In this document: one piece after another, positions 42,401 to 53,011 of the stretch
Layout: each line of letters begins with the position of its first letter
How positions within the stretch are numbered: the stretch's first letter is position 1
Origin: Oopsacas minuta
Taxonomy: Eukaryota > Porifera > Hexactinellida > Lyssacinosida > Leucopsacidae
DNA: 64,000 nucleotides
NCBI GenBank assembly: GCA_024704765.1
Contig: JAKMXF010000018.1
Location: 30,339 to 94,338, forward strand
Direction of reading: 5' to 3'
The notes under the pieces: model-generated
Databases searched by the model: none
Told to the model about the DNA's origin: nothing
The model's input: the letters and a program-made list of their open reading frames with translations, nothing else
Made by a program: the position numbers and the translations under genes

Positions 42401-45400
42401 TCTCAGCTATACTTACTCTACCGTCTGGAGTCTACACACGATTGTGTAGGCTTAGAAGATCACGTTGACATCGTAACTGTTTCTAAGGAATGTCTGCTTA
42501 TTGACTTGTTTAACCTAGCCACCTCTGAGTACGTCATAACCCGTCAGTATGCTCAGTACCAACTGGACAAGTGCTTCACACGGTACCTGTTTAGTAGGAG
42601 GTTCATGTTCCCACATATACTGCCCCTTCTAGGAGGAGACACACCCAGAGAGAGACTCAAGGGGGCACTCCGCACCCTCCTCTACAACAAGAATCTATTT
42701 TTAGAATACATATGTTGTAGACCTGATCTCATATCACAACTAATTCCATCTCTCCTATCCTGTAACCATACAGACAAGCAGCCTATTATAGATCTCCTAT
42801 ACTCCGTATTTGGTGTTATACGACAGCTGGTCGGTCTCCTGGACCCTGAACTAACCAGATTCTCAACTGAGACACAGAGGACTGCCCTGGAGAGGTTGGG
42901 TGTTCCTCTCCCAAGTGAGACCCTCGTAAGAGTCATGTCAGTCCGTGATAGCAAGCGTGATAGTGATATGAAGGCTTACCTGGTATTTGTGTCCGATCTG
43001 ATTAAATTCATCAAGGCCCCCTCTTCCTCTCTCTTCTTTGAGTTTGCTGTCTCCATTCTCTCTTCCCTTCCTCACCCGACCCTCCCTCGTCCTCCTGAGC
43101 TAATTCCTACCCTCCTCCCCCTCTTGGTACACGATACAGTTAGTGTCAGATACACAGCTATGTCTATCCTTGAGAGTATTTTAAAGTTTAAGAGGAATTC
43201 TTACAAGAAAATACTGCTGGTAACGATTGAACAGGTAATGGATAGTGTAGCATCTCTCAAACTGGAGCCAAGCAACACTAGTGTGAAATTGGAATTCGGA
43301 GAATGTGAAGAGAACAGATGGCTCTGTATTATGGAGGATGACCTGACAAGAGAAGCTATGTCGCAATCAGAATGGAATGCTATTACATTTGTAGATAAGA
43401 TGTACGTCGGTTACGTCAGACCCTGGCCTAGCGACTTACAAATATTTGCACCAGCTAAGGACCAGAGCATCAGTACAGATTATGATAGAGAGGACAGACA
43501 TATCATCAGCTGGTTCCAGGATGAGAAAAACGCTAAGACCCTGATTACATTCCTCTCGTTGGAAGAGAGGAAGAATGCAGAGGAATTCCGTATACATGTA
43601 GAAGAGGTATTCAAGGCTTTGGCTAAGAACTACGGAGCTGAATCAGTGAGATTATTCAGTGATCAACTGACTAAACTTATGACGTCACAACAGGAGACTG
43701 AGCAGAGATTAGGCTTAGAACTAGCAGCTGGTATTCTCATGGGGTCTAAGCACTGGCGGTGGGAACAAGTCTCAGAGCTTGAGAAGATTTTGGCACCAGC
43801 GTTCTTCCAGGGCATAAAGGTAATAAGTAAGGAGACCTCTCCTAATTGGGCTACATTCCTGAGCCGTATTTTATTCAAGAGAGATCCTAGACGCTTCTTC
43901 TGGCTGTGGAATGGTCTGTTAAAGGACCTGATGGATCCATCAGATTCCTGTTTCACTAATGCTATGAGATTACTGCTATGTGATTGTGCTGTATTTTACG
44001 GTTCTTGGAGAATACCCGGTTTTAAGCACGCTCTGTTAAAGAGATTAATTCCTCATCTATCTAGTCCCTACCAGATGCTGCGATCTAGGATTGCTAGATT
44101 TCTGGTCACCGTGTTCTCGGAAGAGGGTCCTCTTGCTGTTTCCCTCTACTCCCCCTCTAGACAGCTGTTCCTCTCCAAGTTAGAGGTACTCTCCCTATCT
44201 CAGGGTAAATTATCATCTCTAGACACTCCTGATAGAGACAGAGTGTTATGTGAAATTAAGGTGGTAGCTGAATTCCTGACTAGGACAGCTAAACTACTCA
44301 GATTCGCACCAGAGCTGCTGTTGCTAGGGGAGACCATTCTGACACATAGGAATGCTATAGAAGAGGATGAATTAACTCACATACTGGACTCCCTTGCTCA
44401 CTCCTTATCTCTCCTAGAAATACCGCATCAAGCAGTACCTACACTAATTGCTGTATTCCAGAAAATGCCATATGAAGAGAATTGGCAGACTAAACTAGGC
44501 AAGCTGTACCTCTTCCAAGTTCTGACATTTGGGAATTTATTTACTGTGCTGTCACACGGGGCCCTGGTTGTATCAGCTATTAGAAATGTACTCCTGTCTC
44601 TGCTGGGAGATCAAAGGGTAGAGGTTAGGGACCAGGCGGCTGAGTCTCTATCCGGATTGGTTCGATGCGGATTCTACTCCAATGATGACGTCATATCGTT
44701 TGTACAGGATTTCACTGAGCAGTTGGGGCCCCCGCCTCAAGGGCGCAGAGCTCGGAAGCGTATAGAGTCTGACCTACTGGCTAAGAAGCACTCTGGACTA
44801 TTGGGACTGGGTGCTATAGTCCTCGCTTATCCCTACTCGATCCCTCAGTTCCTCCCGACAGTCCTCATGCTCGTGGGAGCATTCCTACAAGCGACACCTC
44901 CCCTCCAAGGGTCCGCTAAACATGTCCTCTCAGAATTCAAGCGGACACATTGGGACCAGTGGGAGGTACACAGGGTTGCCTTCTCTGACGCTCAGCTGGC
45001 TGACCTACGGGGGATGTTGGTATCTCCAACTTACTATGTTTGATTTTGTGAGATTAGTTTTGTAATTTAATTAAAATCTCTGTTGTATTTGTTATTCATT
45101 CATTAATGGTAGTATACTGCTTATTATATACATTCCTAATGACTATTGTCGTTACTAGGCTCCTGTCATCAGCTCCTCCCTCCGTCACGGTAACGCTCTC
45201 CCTCTTAGACAGACCCCTTCCCCTAAGTTTTCTTCTGGACAGATTGCTAGTCCCCTCGAGAGGGTATCCTCTCCAGGGTACCAGTTGCCCCCTCATAGAC
45301 ACATGACACCTACTCATGATGATCCTACACAGGTACCTATCCGTGTTTAGTGTAACGATTACTGTACTCAGTGTTTGTATTTACTTGTTTGTTTAGGAAT

Positions 45401-45711
45401 TAGTTTCATCAAGGGAGAGACCAGTAGCAGAGCCTAGAGTAAGCTATACAGATACTACAATACGTATTAGTATGTTATAGTTATAATATAGATATCAATG
45501 ATACAGCAGAGAAGTATAGCTAGTCCACAGACCAGAATGCCTGTAAGACAGAATATAGCTAGACCTCAAATCCGCACTCCACAAGGTTTGTTTGTTTGTT
45601 TGTTTGTTGTGTATATATAAATTGTTGTTATTCACAGCTCTGAGCGGCAGAACACCCCGTTCCTTACAAGCTCCCTCTCCTATCAGAGCCCGCTCAAGCA
45701 GAGACAGCTGA
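36410..45711 (+). CDS. Ser/Pro/Arg-rich disordered protein; host gene with two genes inside its introns
   Basis: I do not recognise the family. Nine exons fit in phase: 36410-36692, 36750-36828, 36888-37015, 38810-39007, 39081-39202, 45159-45332, 45397-45438, 45507-45595 and 45638-45711. The N-terminus ([20 protein letters not shown]) is acidic and helical. [14 protein letters not shown] segment and [15 protein letters not shown] follow. The rest is a basic region full of SP and TP sites ([51 protein letters not shown]). Such composition is common in microtubule-associated or splicing-related proteins; I infer nothing firmer. Intron 3 contains the antisense ALDH5A1 and intron 5 contains PSME4 on the same strand. 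The link of exon 5 to exon 6 across 6 kb rests on phase and matching composition only. Alternatively exon 5 splices to PSME4. Confidence 0.6.
37067..38762 (-). CDS. ALDH5A1: Succinate-semialdehyde dehydrogenase
   Basis: It oxidises succinate semialdehyde to succinate with NAD, the last step of GABA breakdown. Four exons (38762-38409, 38320-37966, about 37890-37362, about 37295-37067) give about 485 residues, matching mature SSADH. Visible are [16 protein letters not shown], the Rossmann FTGS region, [12 protein letters not shown] with the general-base Glu, [13 protein letters not shown] with the catalytic Cys, and [15 protein letters not shown] at the end. FRNxGQTC and the C-terminal stretch favour SSADH over other ALDHs. 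A mitochondrial targeting peptide is short or missing ([15 protein letters not shown]). Intron 2 carries a MITE (37892-37959). The whole gene lies antisense within an intron of the Ser/Pro/Arg-rich gene. Confidence 0.93.
37892..37959. repeat. TACAGTGTATACCGG-family MITE (copy 4)
   Basis: CAGTGTATGCAGGTTATGAG and TTATAACCAGTATCTACTG form the ends, TA flanked, in an ALDH5A1 intron. Confidence 0.65.
39635..45043 (+). CDS. PSME4: Proteasome activator PA200 (PSME4), single large exon
   Basis: PA200/Blm10 is a HEAT-repeat dome that caps the 20S proteasome and favours degradation of acetylated histones and small peptides. One uninterrupted frame of about 1,800 codons matches the family from [11 protein letters not shown] (human LLPYAERL region) to the end. 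Landmarks are [67 protein letters not shown] and RDPRRFFWL. The C-terminus SPTYYV matches SPCYYA, whose Tyr-X end inserts into the 20S alpha ring. No in-frame ATG precedes the conserved part. The exon starts at an acceptor (ACACAG, 39634) and needs an upstream start exon. The nearest in-frame ATG lies in 39081-39202 (MTGHRYSPQ), whose phase fits. Absence of introns is striking next to intron-rich neighbours. Confidence 0.95.
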   Translation, partial: VPEDQISSFQQSSVFLTSLPYWPLLQTQLKEHFTIIKQAILHAIQCEATDTIGIIVSDILFYVRRYKKYFSKQDHIMLIEILYDMVCRDPLPPHGLSACLVALIDLLLPQRLITRSDLTLRWRPLYDLYLRIKKESITRMHPSLWGLLDPIVQLAALASSYFPEEATAEILRELYPQIHPSLSSNTYMLVLTLLTAFLPVDVPPHVWGLWFNDVTKLWLGSGVILPKGECRVLYLLSRLAPRTVGRVDWSPHLHQLFDQLLRSVHIPVGPLKFTFKSRTVLPIQKFSKIIVFSIYQGSQTLSHLKQLMLALETFFHPSNDGRHLKNLITLVTTLVSDFMVRITRESGVKPVPASLQIPPEFRLTEGDIDQFVTTVLPSLRLALFTKEERYQFQIAGCLGPLSTIRPRMFVPEMIEECKEALVSVTEPHRLTSLLSCLYSVSACLTTGLPDFPEGRTYVIPLLHAILPGIDVNDAFKTALSLKVITQLISGIPLVDCSKSPPMNSIGRELAAQTALFEDFILEFISKMFHFLQCATTSVTLGELEGMQTGPHIHSIDIGMSLQSNIVLLFPVSLSVVLSSCPLSLYERAVSKIFQLTCGMFASVDKPGTSPYPVILSHLTACQHGSDTARMFFSHCLQCIKRVASEIQLEKEERGDPEIKWNLELLSSVVQYGARHALSHLSDIREVLRLTRYSKCKEIYQMSSGLLCDVITCLSGVYILPKYQFGVDLDLSPSDRDYLEDWGTYFQKNEVRAQWHIPSIEEIEGVESLLQEFLLPELLKIREFVSGSIELSRDELQNILTLIESGFLASAFRFIEVTDPPLSEYDQLITEDLVYLTRHIITCNRPVYRLESYKMDELCPLIHSLSVKLFAERQHETESMRLLVSIIQSLLSPSQTVSCWSQLRLFKIDKHIMSVRTAHKRLYSQLYLLYRLESTHDCVGLEDHVDIVTVSKECLLIDLFNLATSEYVITRQYAQYQLDKCFTRYLFSRRFMFPHILPLLGGDTPRERLKGALRTLLYNKNLFLEYICCRPDLISQLIPSLLSCNHTDKQPIIDLLYSVFGVIRQLVGLLDPELTRFSTETQRTALERLGVPLPSETLVRVMSVRDSKRDSDMKAYLVFVSDLIKFIKAPSSSLFFEFAVSILSSLPHPTLPRPPELIPTLLPLLVHDTVSVRYTAMSILESILKFKRNSYKKILLVTIEQVMDSVASLKLEPSNTSVKLEFGECEENRWLCIMEDDLTREAMSQSEWNAITFVDKMYVGYVRPWPSDLQIFAPAKDQSISTDYDREDRHIISWFQDEKNAKTLITFLSLEERKNAEEFRIHVEEVFKALAKNYGAESVRLFSDQLTKLMTSQQETEQRLGLELAAGILMGSKHWRWEQVSELEKILAPAFFQGIKVISKETSPNWATFLSRILFKRDPRRFFWLWNGLLKDLMDPSDSCFTNAMRLLLCDCAVFYGSWRIPGFKHALLKRLIPHLSSPYQMLRSRIARFLVTVFSEEGPLAVSLYSPSRQLFLSKLEVLSLSQGKLSSLDTPDRDRVLCEIKVVAEFLTRTAKLLRFAPELLLLGETILTHRNAIEEDELTHILDSLAHSLSLLEIPHQAVPTLIAVFQKMPYEENWQTKLGKLYLFQVLTFGNLFTVLSHGALVVSAIRNVLLSLLGDQRVEVRDQAAESLSGLVRCGFYSNDDVISFVQDFTEQLGPPPQGRRARKRIESDLLAKKHSGLLGLGAIVLAYPYSIPQFLPTVLMLVGAFLQATPPLQGSAKHVLSEFKRTHWDQWEVHRVAFSDAQLADLRGMLVSPTYYV

Positions 45712-45844
45712 TTAAACAGCTGTGTATATAGGATGTAACATTTTGTGCTGAATTGTTTTTATTTTGGTGTTTTTATATATGTGATACATTCAAAATATGT
45801 TTATTAAATTAATCAATCTTCTGTTTATACTTTTGTGAGTTAGC

Positions 45845-47424
45845 ATGTCAGCTGATTGGAGTATAGACGGGAGGGCAGAGGTGTTAGCTATCAGGAACAG
45901 GATAAGAGAGGTGGTGGAGTATATGAAGTTTGAGTTATGTCCGGGGAAAGAGCTGATTGAGCTGACGTTAGGTGACCCTACCTGCTGTGGTATACTGCCT
46001 CCTCATCCCGATGTTCTTAAGGCAGTCTCTGACTCGGTCCTATCCGGTCTGCATAACGGGTACAAAATGTCTAAAGGGTCTGAGGAGGCACGGCAGGCTC
46101 TGGCAGATAAGTACAGTTCTCCAGGCTCTGTCCTATCACCAGATGATGTGTATCTAACTCATGGATGCTCTGGTAAGTTACAGTTAACCTCGTTAATAAG
46201 GACATTGTATGACAGTCTGTTGGTTTTCGTAATAACGAGGTTATGTTATGAGTATAGGAGCGATACAGTTCGCTTTCCAGGCTCTCCTGTCTCCCGGACA
46301 GAATGTGTTAACACCTCGTCCAGGATTCAGTGTATATAACACAATGTGTAGTTCCTTACAGATAGAGAATAGACTGTATAGGCTAGATCCTGCCAGGACA
46401 TACGAGGCTGATCTGACAGATTTGGAGAGTAAAATAGACTCAAATACCGGCGCTATTGTAGTGAATAATCCATCTAATCCTTGCGGTAGTGTATACTCCC
46501 ATCAACACCTCATGGATATACTCACGGTAAGTATAGTAATCAGCTGATTAGCATATGTTAGTACAGTTCTGTTAGTTAGCTGAGAAGTACAGACTTCCTA
46601 TAATAGCAGATGAAGTATACGGTAATATGACATACAGTGGTAACAAGTTCTATCAGCTGGGATCTATCTCTGAATCAGTGCCTGTACTCTCTTGTAGCTC
46701 TCTAGCTAAGATATGGTTAGTTCCTGGCTGGAGACTAGGCTGGCTTGTTATACATAACAAGAAAGGAATATTAAGACAGTCTGTTTATGATTCTTTTAAT
46801 AAGCTGAGTACTCTAACGCTTGGTCCCTGCTCACTCATACAAGGTAAGCTACTGTGTTACGTCATCAGGACAACTGATTATGTTATTATTAGGCGCCCTC
46901 CCTAAGATACTGTCAGTTCCACAGAGCTGGCATGATGACGTCACTAGGCATATTGAGTGTACTGCTCTCACTTGCTACAATTCTCTACAGAAAGCTCCTG
47001 GCTTAACTCCTATAAAACCACAGGTAAGCTTGATACAGTAGTGTATATGCAACTTATGTGACGTCATATGTATAGGGAGCTATGTACATTATGATAGAGA
47101 TAGATTTCTCAAAGTTTCCTGATATTCCTAACATATCAGAATTCGTGCAACTACTCTGTAAGGAAACTTCTGTCAAACTCATGCCTGGATCTGTAAGTAT
47201 CTATCATTTATACCGGTTATAAGATCATGTATTGCTGCTCCTGAGAGTGTTTCTATAACCTGTGTACACTGTATTAATTATTATTATTATTATTATTATT
47301 ATTGCATGATTAGTGCTTTGAGACGAACACAGCCATCAGGATTGTAACAGTAGACAAGAAAGAGAAGATGCAAGAGGCCTGTGACAGGATCTGTGAGTTC
47401 TGTAGCAATCACTTCAAACCTTAA
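45845..47424 (+). CDS. TAT: Tyrosine aminotransferase
   Basis: A PLP enzyme of fold type I that converts tyrosine to 4-hydroxyphenylpyruvate. Six exons join in phase into about 400 residues. Conserved segments are LTLGDPTCCGILP, HNGYKMSKGSEEAR, LTHGCSGAIQFAF, RPGFSVYNTM, VNNPSNPCGSVYS, ADEVYGNMTYSG, SSLAKIWLVPGWRLGW (PLP-binding Lys), LGPCSLIQGAL and a C-terminal IRIVTVD. The VNNPSNPCGSV and LAKxWLVPGWRLGW signatures separate TAT from alanine or kynurenine aminotransferases. The start MSADWSIDG follows GTGAGTTAGC. It is 133 bp downstream of the Ser/Pro/Arg gene and converges with GSS (89 bp between stops). Introns carry two MITEs and a (TTA)n run. Confidence 0.95.
46181..46243. repeat. CTCGTTAATA inverted-repeat element
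   Basis: CAGTTAACCTCGTTAATAAGG and GGTTTTCGTAATAACGAGGT are inverted ends of a 63-bp element in TAT intron 1. Related ends occur near 18786-18848 and 54832-54850. Confidence 0.55.
47210..47271. repeat. TACAGTGTATACCGG-family MITE (copy 5)
   Basis: TATACCGGTTATAAGATCAT to ACCTGTGTACACTG in a TAT intron; it is close to the reverse complement of copy 4. Confidence 0.6.
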
Positions 47425-47513
47425 TTAATTTCAACGAATTTCGTAATTAGAGTTACTCACAATTCAATTATACTTATTTGTTAATAATTTGATAATAATA
47501 AATATTTATAAAA

Positions 47514-49099
47514 TCAGTCCACCAGGTCTAGAGAGTCCATGTATGCTCTGCCAGATGATACCCCTCCGTCCTCTGTTTGTGCTCCTTTAGATCTCACTAG
47601 ATATCCTGCCGTGACGTCATGTGATAGTTTATCCCCCCTGGCTATATAGAATCCAAATACTCCTATTTCCTGGATAGTGTTAGTCAGTTCTAGACAATCC
47701 TTATTATGTCTGGGGGATATTAAGTAATTGGGAGTAAGGGGGGCTCTTAGACGCTCCATCAGGATATAAGCACCTCTCTCCTCCTTCCCTTCTAATCTCC
47801 TAGCATTACATTAGTATTATATTATATTGTAAGAATATTGGTTTACTTACTTTAGCATGTCAACCAGTTCTTGTCCGAAGTAGTTATTACCGCCTCCTTC
47901 TCTCTGAGGCTTCAGGACCCATAGGTCCGGATGTGTGATCCCGTCTTTAGCCATCTGATCTCCCTCTGGAGAGTTACACAAGGAGAATTGTTTGGCGAAT
48001 AAGTTCATGAGTTTATTCCTTTCCTCTTTGCTAGAGTCCCATAAGAATTTGTCTAATGTTTCAGGGTCAGTTAGTCGTTGCTGCATTCTTTTGGTACCAC
48101 ACAGTTGCATAGCAACGTCTGGTATTTGCAGAGCCTTACTTCCCTCTAACATAGCTCGTACTCTCCAGACATCTTCTGAGTAGTGTGAGGGGTCATAGCC
48201 TATTCTGTAGTAGCAGACACTTATCTATTAATAGCCCTCACTTAAACAGTAATATATATACAAGTTATCCGTTATGTTACCTCTGTATCGCCAATGAATA
48301 TTCTCCTGTCTACTACTCGCATACATCTAACTAACTCTTCCAAATCCTTACGTATAACAGGCAAATGCTGTTCAGACTGCAGGAGAGCCATCATGTAATT
48401 CTGATCGTAGAAATTAGTATCATTTTCTGTGACTACTATTAATATGCTGGTGGTCTGTGCCTCCGGTACTGTATGTATATACTCTAGGTTAGCTAACGCC
48501 AGGAGGTCGGCTGTACGCTCTGCTGCTTGATTGAGTGGCGGAGCTGGTGTTCTCTTGAAAACAGCTGATATGTGTTTGTGTGCTATCTGTACTCTCTGAC
48601 TCATGGTGGCTAGGGACACGGATATTGTATTAACCTCTACCTGCTTCATGCTACACTCATGTCCCGAGCAATGTAGCATGTAATCACTACGTAGCAAACC
48701 TGGAATACAAATCGTAACAACAAATTACATACATAGGAATGTGTAATTACCAACAGCTGATCTGGTGTTACGAGCTGCCTGTGTATGTACACATATCTCC
48801 CATAATCTCTTTATGAACTCATCTCCTAGTACAGATTGGAGGGTACTCTCCAGAAACATATAGTCTCTGGATACCCGGCGATACAGCGTGTTTATCATAG
48901 GTTGCATGTCTAGTACGGACTTGTAGTGAGTACTAGAGAGAGGAGAGGGGAAGAGGGTACACGGGATCTGTCTCTGACTTTCCCCCACTGGTGCTGCTGG
49001 GTCTAAAAATAGCACTCCCTCTCTTGCCAGCATTGTATGTCCCATGCGGTATACGCTAGCTGGTCCGTCTGGGAATAGAGATAAGTCTAACGAAGACAT
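47514..49099 (-). CDS. GSS: Glutathione synthetase (eukaryotic type)
   Basis: It joins gamma-glutamylcysteine and glycine with ATP. Five exons run from MSSLDLSLFPDGPASVYRMG at 49099 to the stop at 47514. Conserved elements are SMKQVEVNTISVS (substrate Glu/Asn), ARAMLEGS-like VRAMLEGSKALQIPDVAMQL, LCGTKRMQQRL, the ATP-grasp glycine loop VLKPQREGGGNNYFG, YILMERL, and the closing DGGVSSGRAYMDSLDLVD, which corresponds to the Ala-rich lid and C-terminus (DGGVAAGVAVLDNPYPV in human). Total about 470 residues, as usual for the family. A minus-strand TATAAATA at about 49131-49139 stands 32 bp before the start. It is divergent with the ankyrin gene. Confidence 0.95.
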
Positions 49100-49277
49100 T
49101 TGAAATTACACAGGCCTATCTGTATTTATAGTAGCTAATGGAATGTAACACATTTCTAACTCAGTAGGGCAGATAAATTAGTCTATAATCACTCTAAGGT
49201 CATAAATAGATGGAATCATTCTATATAGCGAATAGCAGCAAACAAATTAATCATATGAATAACTCGAATAACTAGCT
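49100..49277. promoter_or_regulatory. 178-bp divergent promoter, GSS / ankyrin gene
   Basis: Both start codons face outward from this interval. The GSS side has CTATAAATACAG reading on the minus strand. The other side ends in AATAACTAG directly before CTATG, an acceptor-like context. Confidence 0.55.
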
Positions 49278-52200
49278 ATGTCAATTGTTAAGAGTCTCGA
49301 GCAATTGAAAGCATTCCCTGACTACGCTAACAAGAGCTATCCCATACATCTAGCAGCAGCAAGAGGGGACATAGCATTCCTGCAAACCCTCAAGAATAAT
49401 TTGGATTTGAATACAATCAAAATGAAGGATGGTTTGGGAGCTACTCCGTTACACGTAGCAACACGTGAGGGTAAAATGGAATGCTTAGAATGGTTGCTGG
49501 TTAACACAAGTAAGTTATGTATGTTATATTCCGAGCTGAGTAATTATTTAATTTATAGATTTGTCAGTTACGGATAAAGCGACAGCAGGAGAGACACCAC
49601 TCCATGTGGCGGGGGCTAGAGGTCACGTGTCTATCCTACAGCTGTTAGTTCGACACACTCCCTCAGACACCTCAGAGGATAGAGCAGCTGTTCTACTGGT
49701 GAGGGATAACAACGATCTAACAGTTCTCCATCTAGCAGCCCTGAAAGGTCACCAGTCAGTAGTCAACTGGATAGTGATGGAGTATAAGACATACATTACT
49801 CCAGTTAGTTATACAAGTAATCATTCTAGTTATGTGTTACTACCCCTATTTATAGTTGATGGAGACCGGATACGTAACACCAGCACATCTAGCTGCATCA
49901 GTCGGACACCTTGAGATCCTCCGGACCCTCCTTTCCTCTGCCAATCGGTTCAACGGATGGGCAGATGCCCGAGACACCGAGGGCACCCCTATCGCTTACT
50001 TTGCCGCCCAAGAGGGTAGATTGGAATGTTTGAAGTTTCTATTAGAGGAGTTGAGCGCTGATCCTAAGGCTGCCTCTACTGACGGAATGACAGCTATGCA
50101 CGCTGCTGCTCAATCTGGGAATGACGTCATAATTAGGTATGTGATTGCTTAATAAAATGAATTCCTTATCTAATCTGTGTTACTACAGATATTATGTGGA
50201 GAGATTAGGTAGTGACGTAATCACATGGAGAACTGGGGATAGAGCTATTCCTTTACACTTCGCAGCCGCTTTAGGACATTCCAGCACGGTTACTCTGTTA
50301 CTAGGATACGACAAGACAGGAATGAGCGTATCTGCTACAGATGACAAGTTAGGTGAGTATTGCATACAATAATAGTATAGTCTATTTTTACGTCATAATG
50401 TGTAGTGACACCTCTGCATGAGACTCTACAGCTGGGACAGACTGAATCCGCGCGTATTTTAATAGAGGGGGGTGCTGACGTCACTGCTAAAGACTCTCAG
50501 GGCAGATCTGCTCTCTCTGTTGTTACTCAGGATGCATTCCATCCATGCCATGCCGTTGTCATGCAAGCTGTTAAAGGTTCTGTGAGTAATGAGAGTGATG
50601 AAGAGTCGGTTAGGAATAGAATTCCAAAGGCTCGAGGTGATAACAAGGATGTCGTGTCAGAAGCTATGATAGAAATTCCTGAATCTGACCAATCATTAGT
50701 CAGCGAGAAAATTGAATCTTTGGATTCTACGGAATTTGTTGTAGTGTCTTCACATTCTAGCGAGACTACTCCGTTACTAAGCAACAGTTCACAGGATCAA
50801 AATGCAGACAGAAGGAAGAGTCTAGCCGAGCAGTCCTACTCTCTGTCCCCCTTACTAACTGACCCCTCTCCTCCTGTCGACAAGTTCCTGGCGGGGATGG
50901 GCCGCAGGACAGCGAGAAGGCAACTAAGATGGCTGTCACGGCCAGTAGAGGTTCCTACCCAATCAGTTCCCGATGTTCCTGCTGTCCCTATGGAACCTGT
51001 CACCTTCCATGAGGAAATACAGCTAGCCTCTCAGCGCATACAGCCTGTCTTAGAGACACACAAGAGACAGGTCAGTAGCTTTGTGCAAGAGAGAATGAAT
51101 CTACTAACTAATCATCCCAGCAGTACCGACCCCAATCATCAGGTCCAGTTGTCTCCTGTCCTCGAGGATACCCCTGTAACACCTCCAGATGATATACCAG
51201 CTGATTTACCAGTTAGTGCTGAGCGACAATTCTTCTACGGCAGAGAGAGTGATGACGTAACTCAGTCTCACTCAGAGAGTACTCTCTTATCGGAGCATAC
51301 TTCTACTCCTGGTGCTGCCTCTGATCCTCAAGCAGAGGAACATACGACACAGGTGTCACTAACAGCTGACGAACACTCCCCTACTGACCAATCAGATTCC
51401 TCTCTGAGTGATGAAGTAGAAGCTCTACTGTGTGATGACGTAATAACGGATCCATGCCCCACCCTCGGACTCCCAGACCCGAAGATTATGGATACTGACC
51501 TAACCGAGGATAAGCCCAAGAAGTACCGCTTCTCAGGGCTCAGACGGATCGGACGTCTTCTGGGTAGAAAGGACAGAGAGGTTACGAGAGACAGTGCTGC
51601 AGCGTTTGAAGCTATTATGCAAAGGAATCTGATAATTCAGGAACAGATACGGTCTGCTCCCTTCCCATCGATACCCCCGGGGATTCTAGGCCCTGTTGCT
51701 ACAAGTACCGCTGTCAGGCAGCCAGTTAGTCCGCCTATCTGGCATCCGGGACAGCTCCAGTCAGAGGAACAGAGTACAGCCAGTCCTGAGCACCCTAGTT
51801 CCACCACGGACACATCTCCCCAAGTAACAGCTAGACGGATCCGTCCTTCTGTCGGACAAGCTCGTCCTATCTCCACTACAATTGCTATTGATACTGCTGT
51901 ACCACACGAACTAACTGAACTACCTTCCTTGCCTTTCACAGGTCAGAATACTCACGTCACGTCAACACCCCCGGTTACACATGACCCAGAGACAGCTTTG
52001 GAGGTTAGACAGAGAGCTGAGAAGATTAGCGATAGAATAGCTGACCTAACTCAGTCATTGCTAGGAGCAGGTGCTCCAGTAACTCACTCTTACACCCCAC
52101 ACATGGTATACAAGCCCTCTAGTCCAATCCTACCCTCTAAACCAATCCTGCCCTCTAAACCAATTCAGCCCTCTAAACCAATTCAGCCCTCTAAACCAAT

Positions 52201-53011
52201 CCTGCCCTCTAAACCAATTCAGCCCTCTAAACCAGTCCTGCCCTCTATCCCAGTTGTCGTACCAGCTGCTACAGTATTAACAGAGCATAATACACAAGAT
52301 AAGGTACCAGTGACGTCACACTGTGTGACCACTAGCTATGACGTACCTAGCTGGTCGGAGGCCCGGGAGTATCTGAGACGTGTTACTGCTAGACAGAGAC
52401 AGACACCTCAGGACGAAGAGGAGGAACCAACATTTAGCGACTTATCAGTCACGAATGAAGGAGAGAGAGAACCAGCTCCTACCTCACTAGATATCTCCGT
52501 TGTTACTACCGATCCGATAAAAGAGGCAGACAGCTCACCTGCTCCCCAAGAGCTGATCCGCCCAGCCTCTACCGATCCTTCCCAGGAGTCTAACGTGTCC
52601 AGACTGAGAGAAATGTTCAAGGAAAGCGGTTCCATCCATCCCCAACACCTCAGGGAGTCTGCACTCAGATATGGGGCCTTACAATCCCCGCCAAATCCAG
52701 GAAAGACATTCCAGACTCGTCTAGAGGCTCTCCCCAGTCCGACAAGACCTGTTAAGAACTCAAAGGCAGTAAAGAAACTGCCGATAGTGCGGGAAGAAGT
52801 TAGGAGCGCTTCTGAGCTGCTTAAAGACATGTTCCTGTCCAGAGGGGTACAGCAGAGAAATGTTACCCCCTCTAAACCTGACTCCCCTCCCTCTCCCACT
52901 GATCAGGAGGTCTGGGCAGGAGGGAGACATAGTCTTAGGACAGAGGTACAGGTGTTAAGTCTTAGCGGACAAGTCAGAGATAGAATGAAACGATTCAATC
53001 CAGTAAATTGA
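49278..53011 (+). CDS. Ankyrin-repeat protein with long disordered tail, espin-like
   Basis: Five exons: 49278 to about 49510, 49560 to about 49790, about 49857-50136, about 50190-50352, and one 2.6-kb exon to 53011. The N-terminal 380 residues hold eight to nine ankyrin repeats (ATPLHVATREGKMECLEWLL, ETPLHVAGARGHVSILQLLV, VTPLHETLQLGQTESARILI). Their register resembles espin, which bundles actin in microvilli and stereocilia. I see no confident WH2 or espin actin-bundling module. The remainder is acidic to Pro-rich and unstructured. It includes a block of about seven KPI(L/Q)PS repeats encoded by an 18-bp minisatellite (52118-52250). Near the C-terminus are two similar helices, SRLREMFKESG and ELLKDMFLSRG. 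The espin assignment is tentative; the ankyrin part is certain. Confidence 0.8.

Noticed and set aside
40741-43956. Minus-strand open frames inside the PSME4 exon
   Set aside because: They are shadows of a strongly conserved coding frame and show no start context or splice structure.
46936-47066. TGACGTCA copies as CREB promoters of single genes
   Set aside because: Most copies are deep inside exons and not near starts, so a simple promoter reading does not fit; kept only as a window-wide excess.
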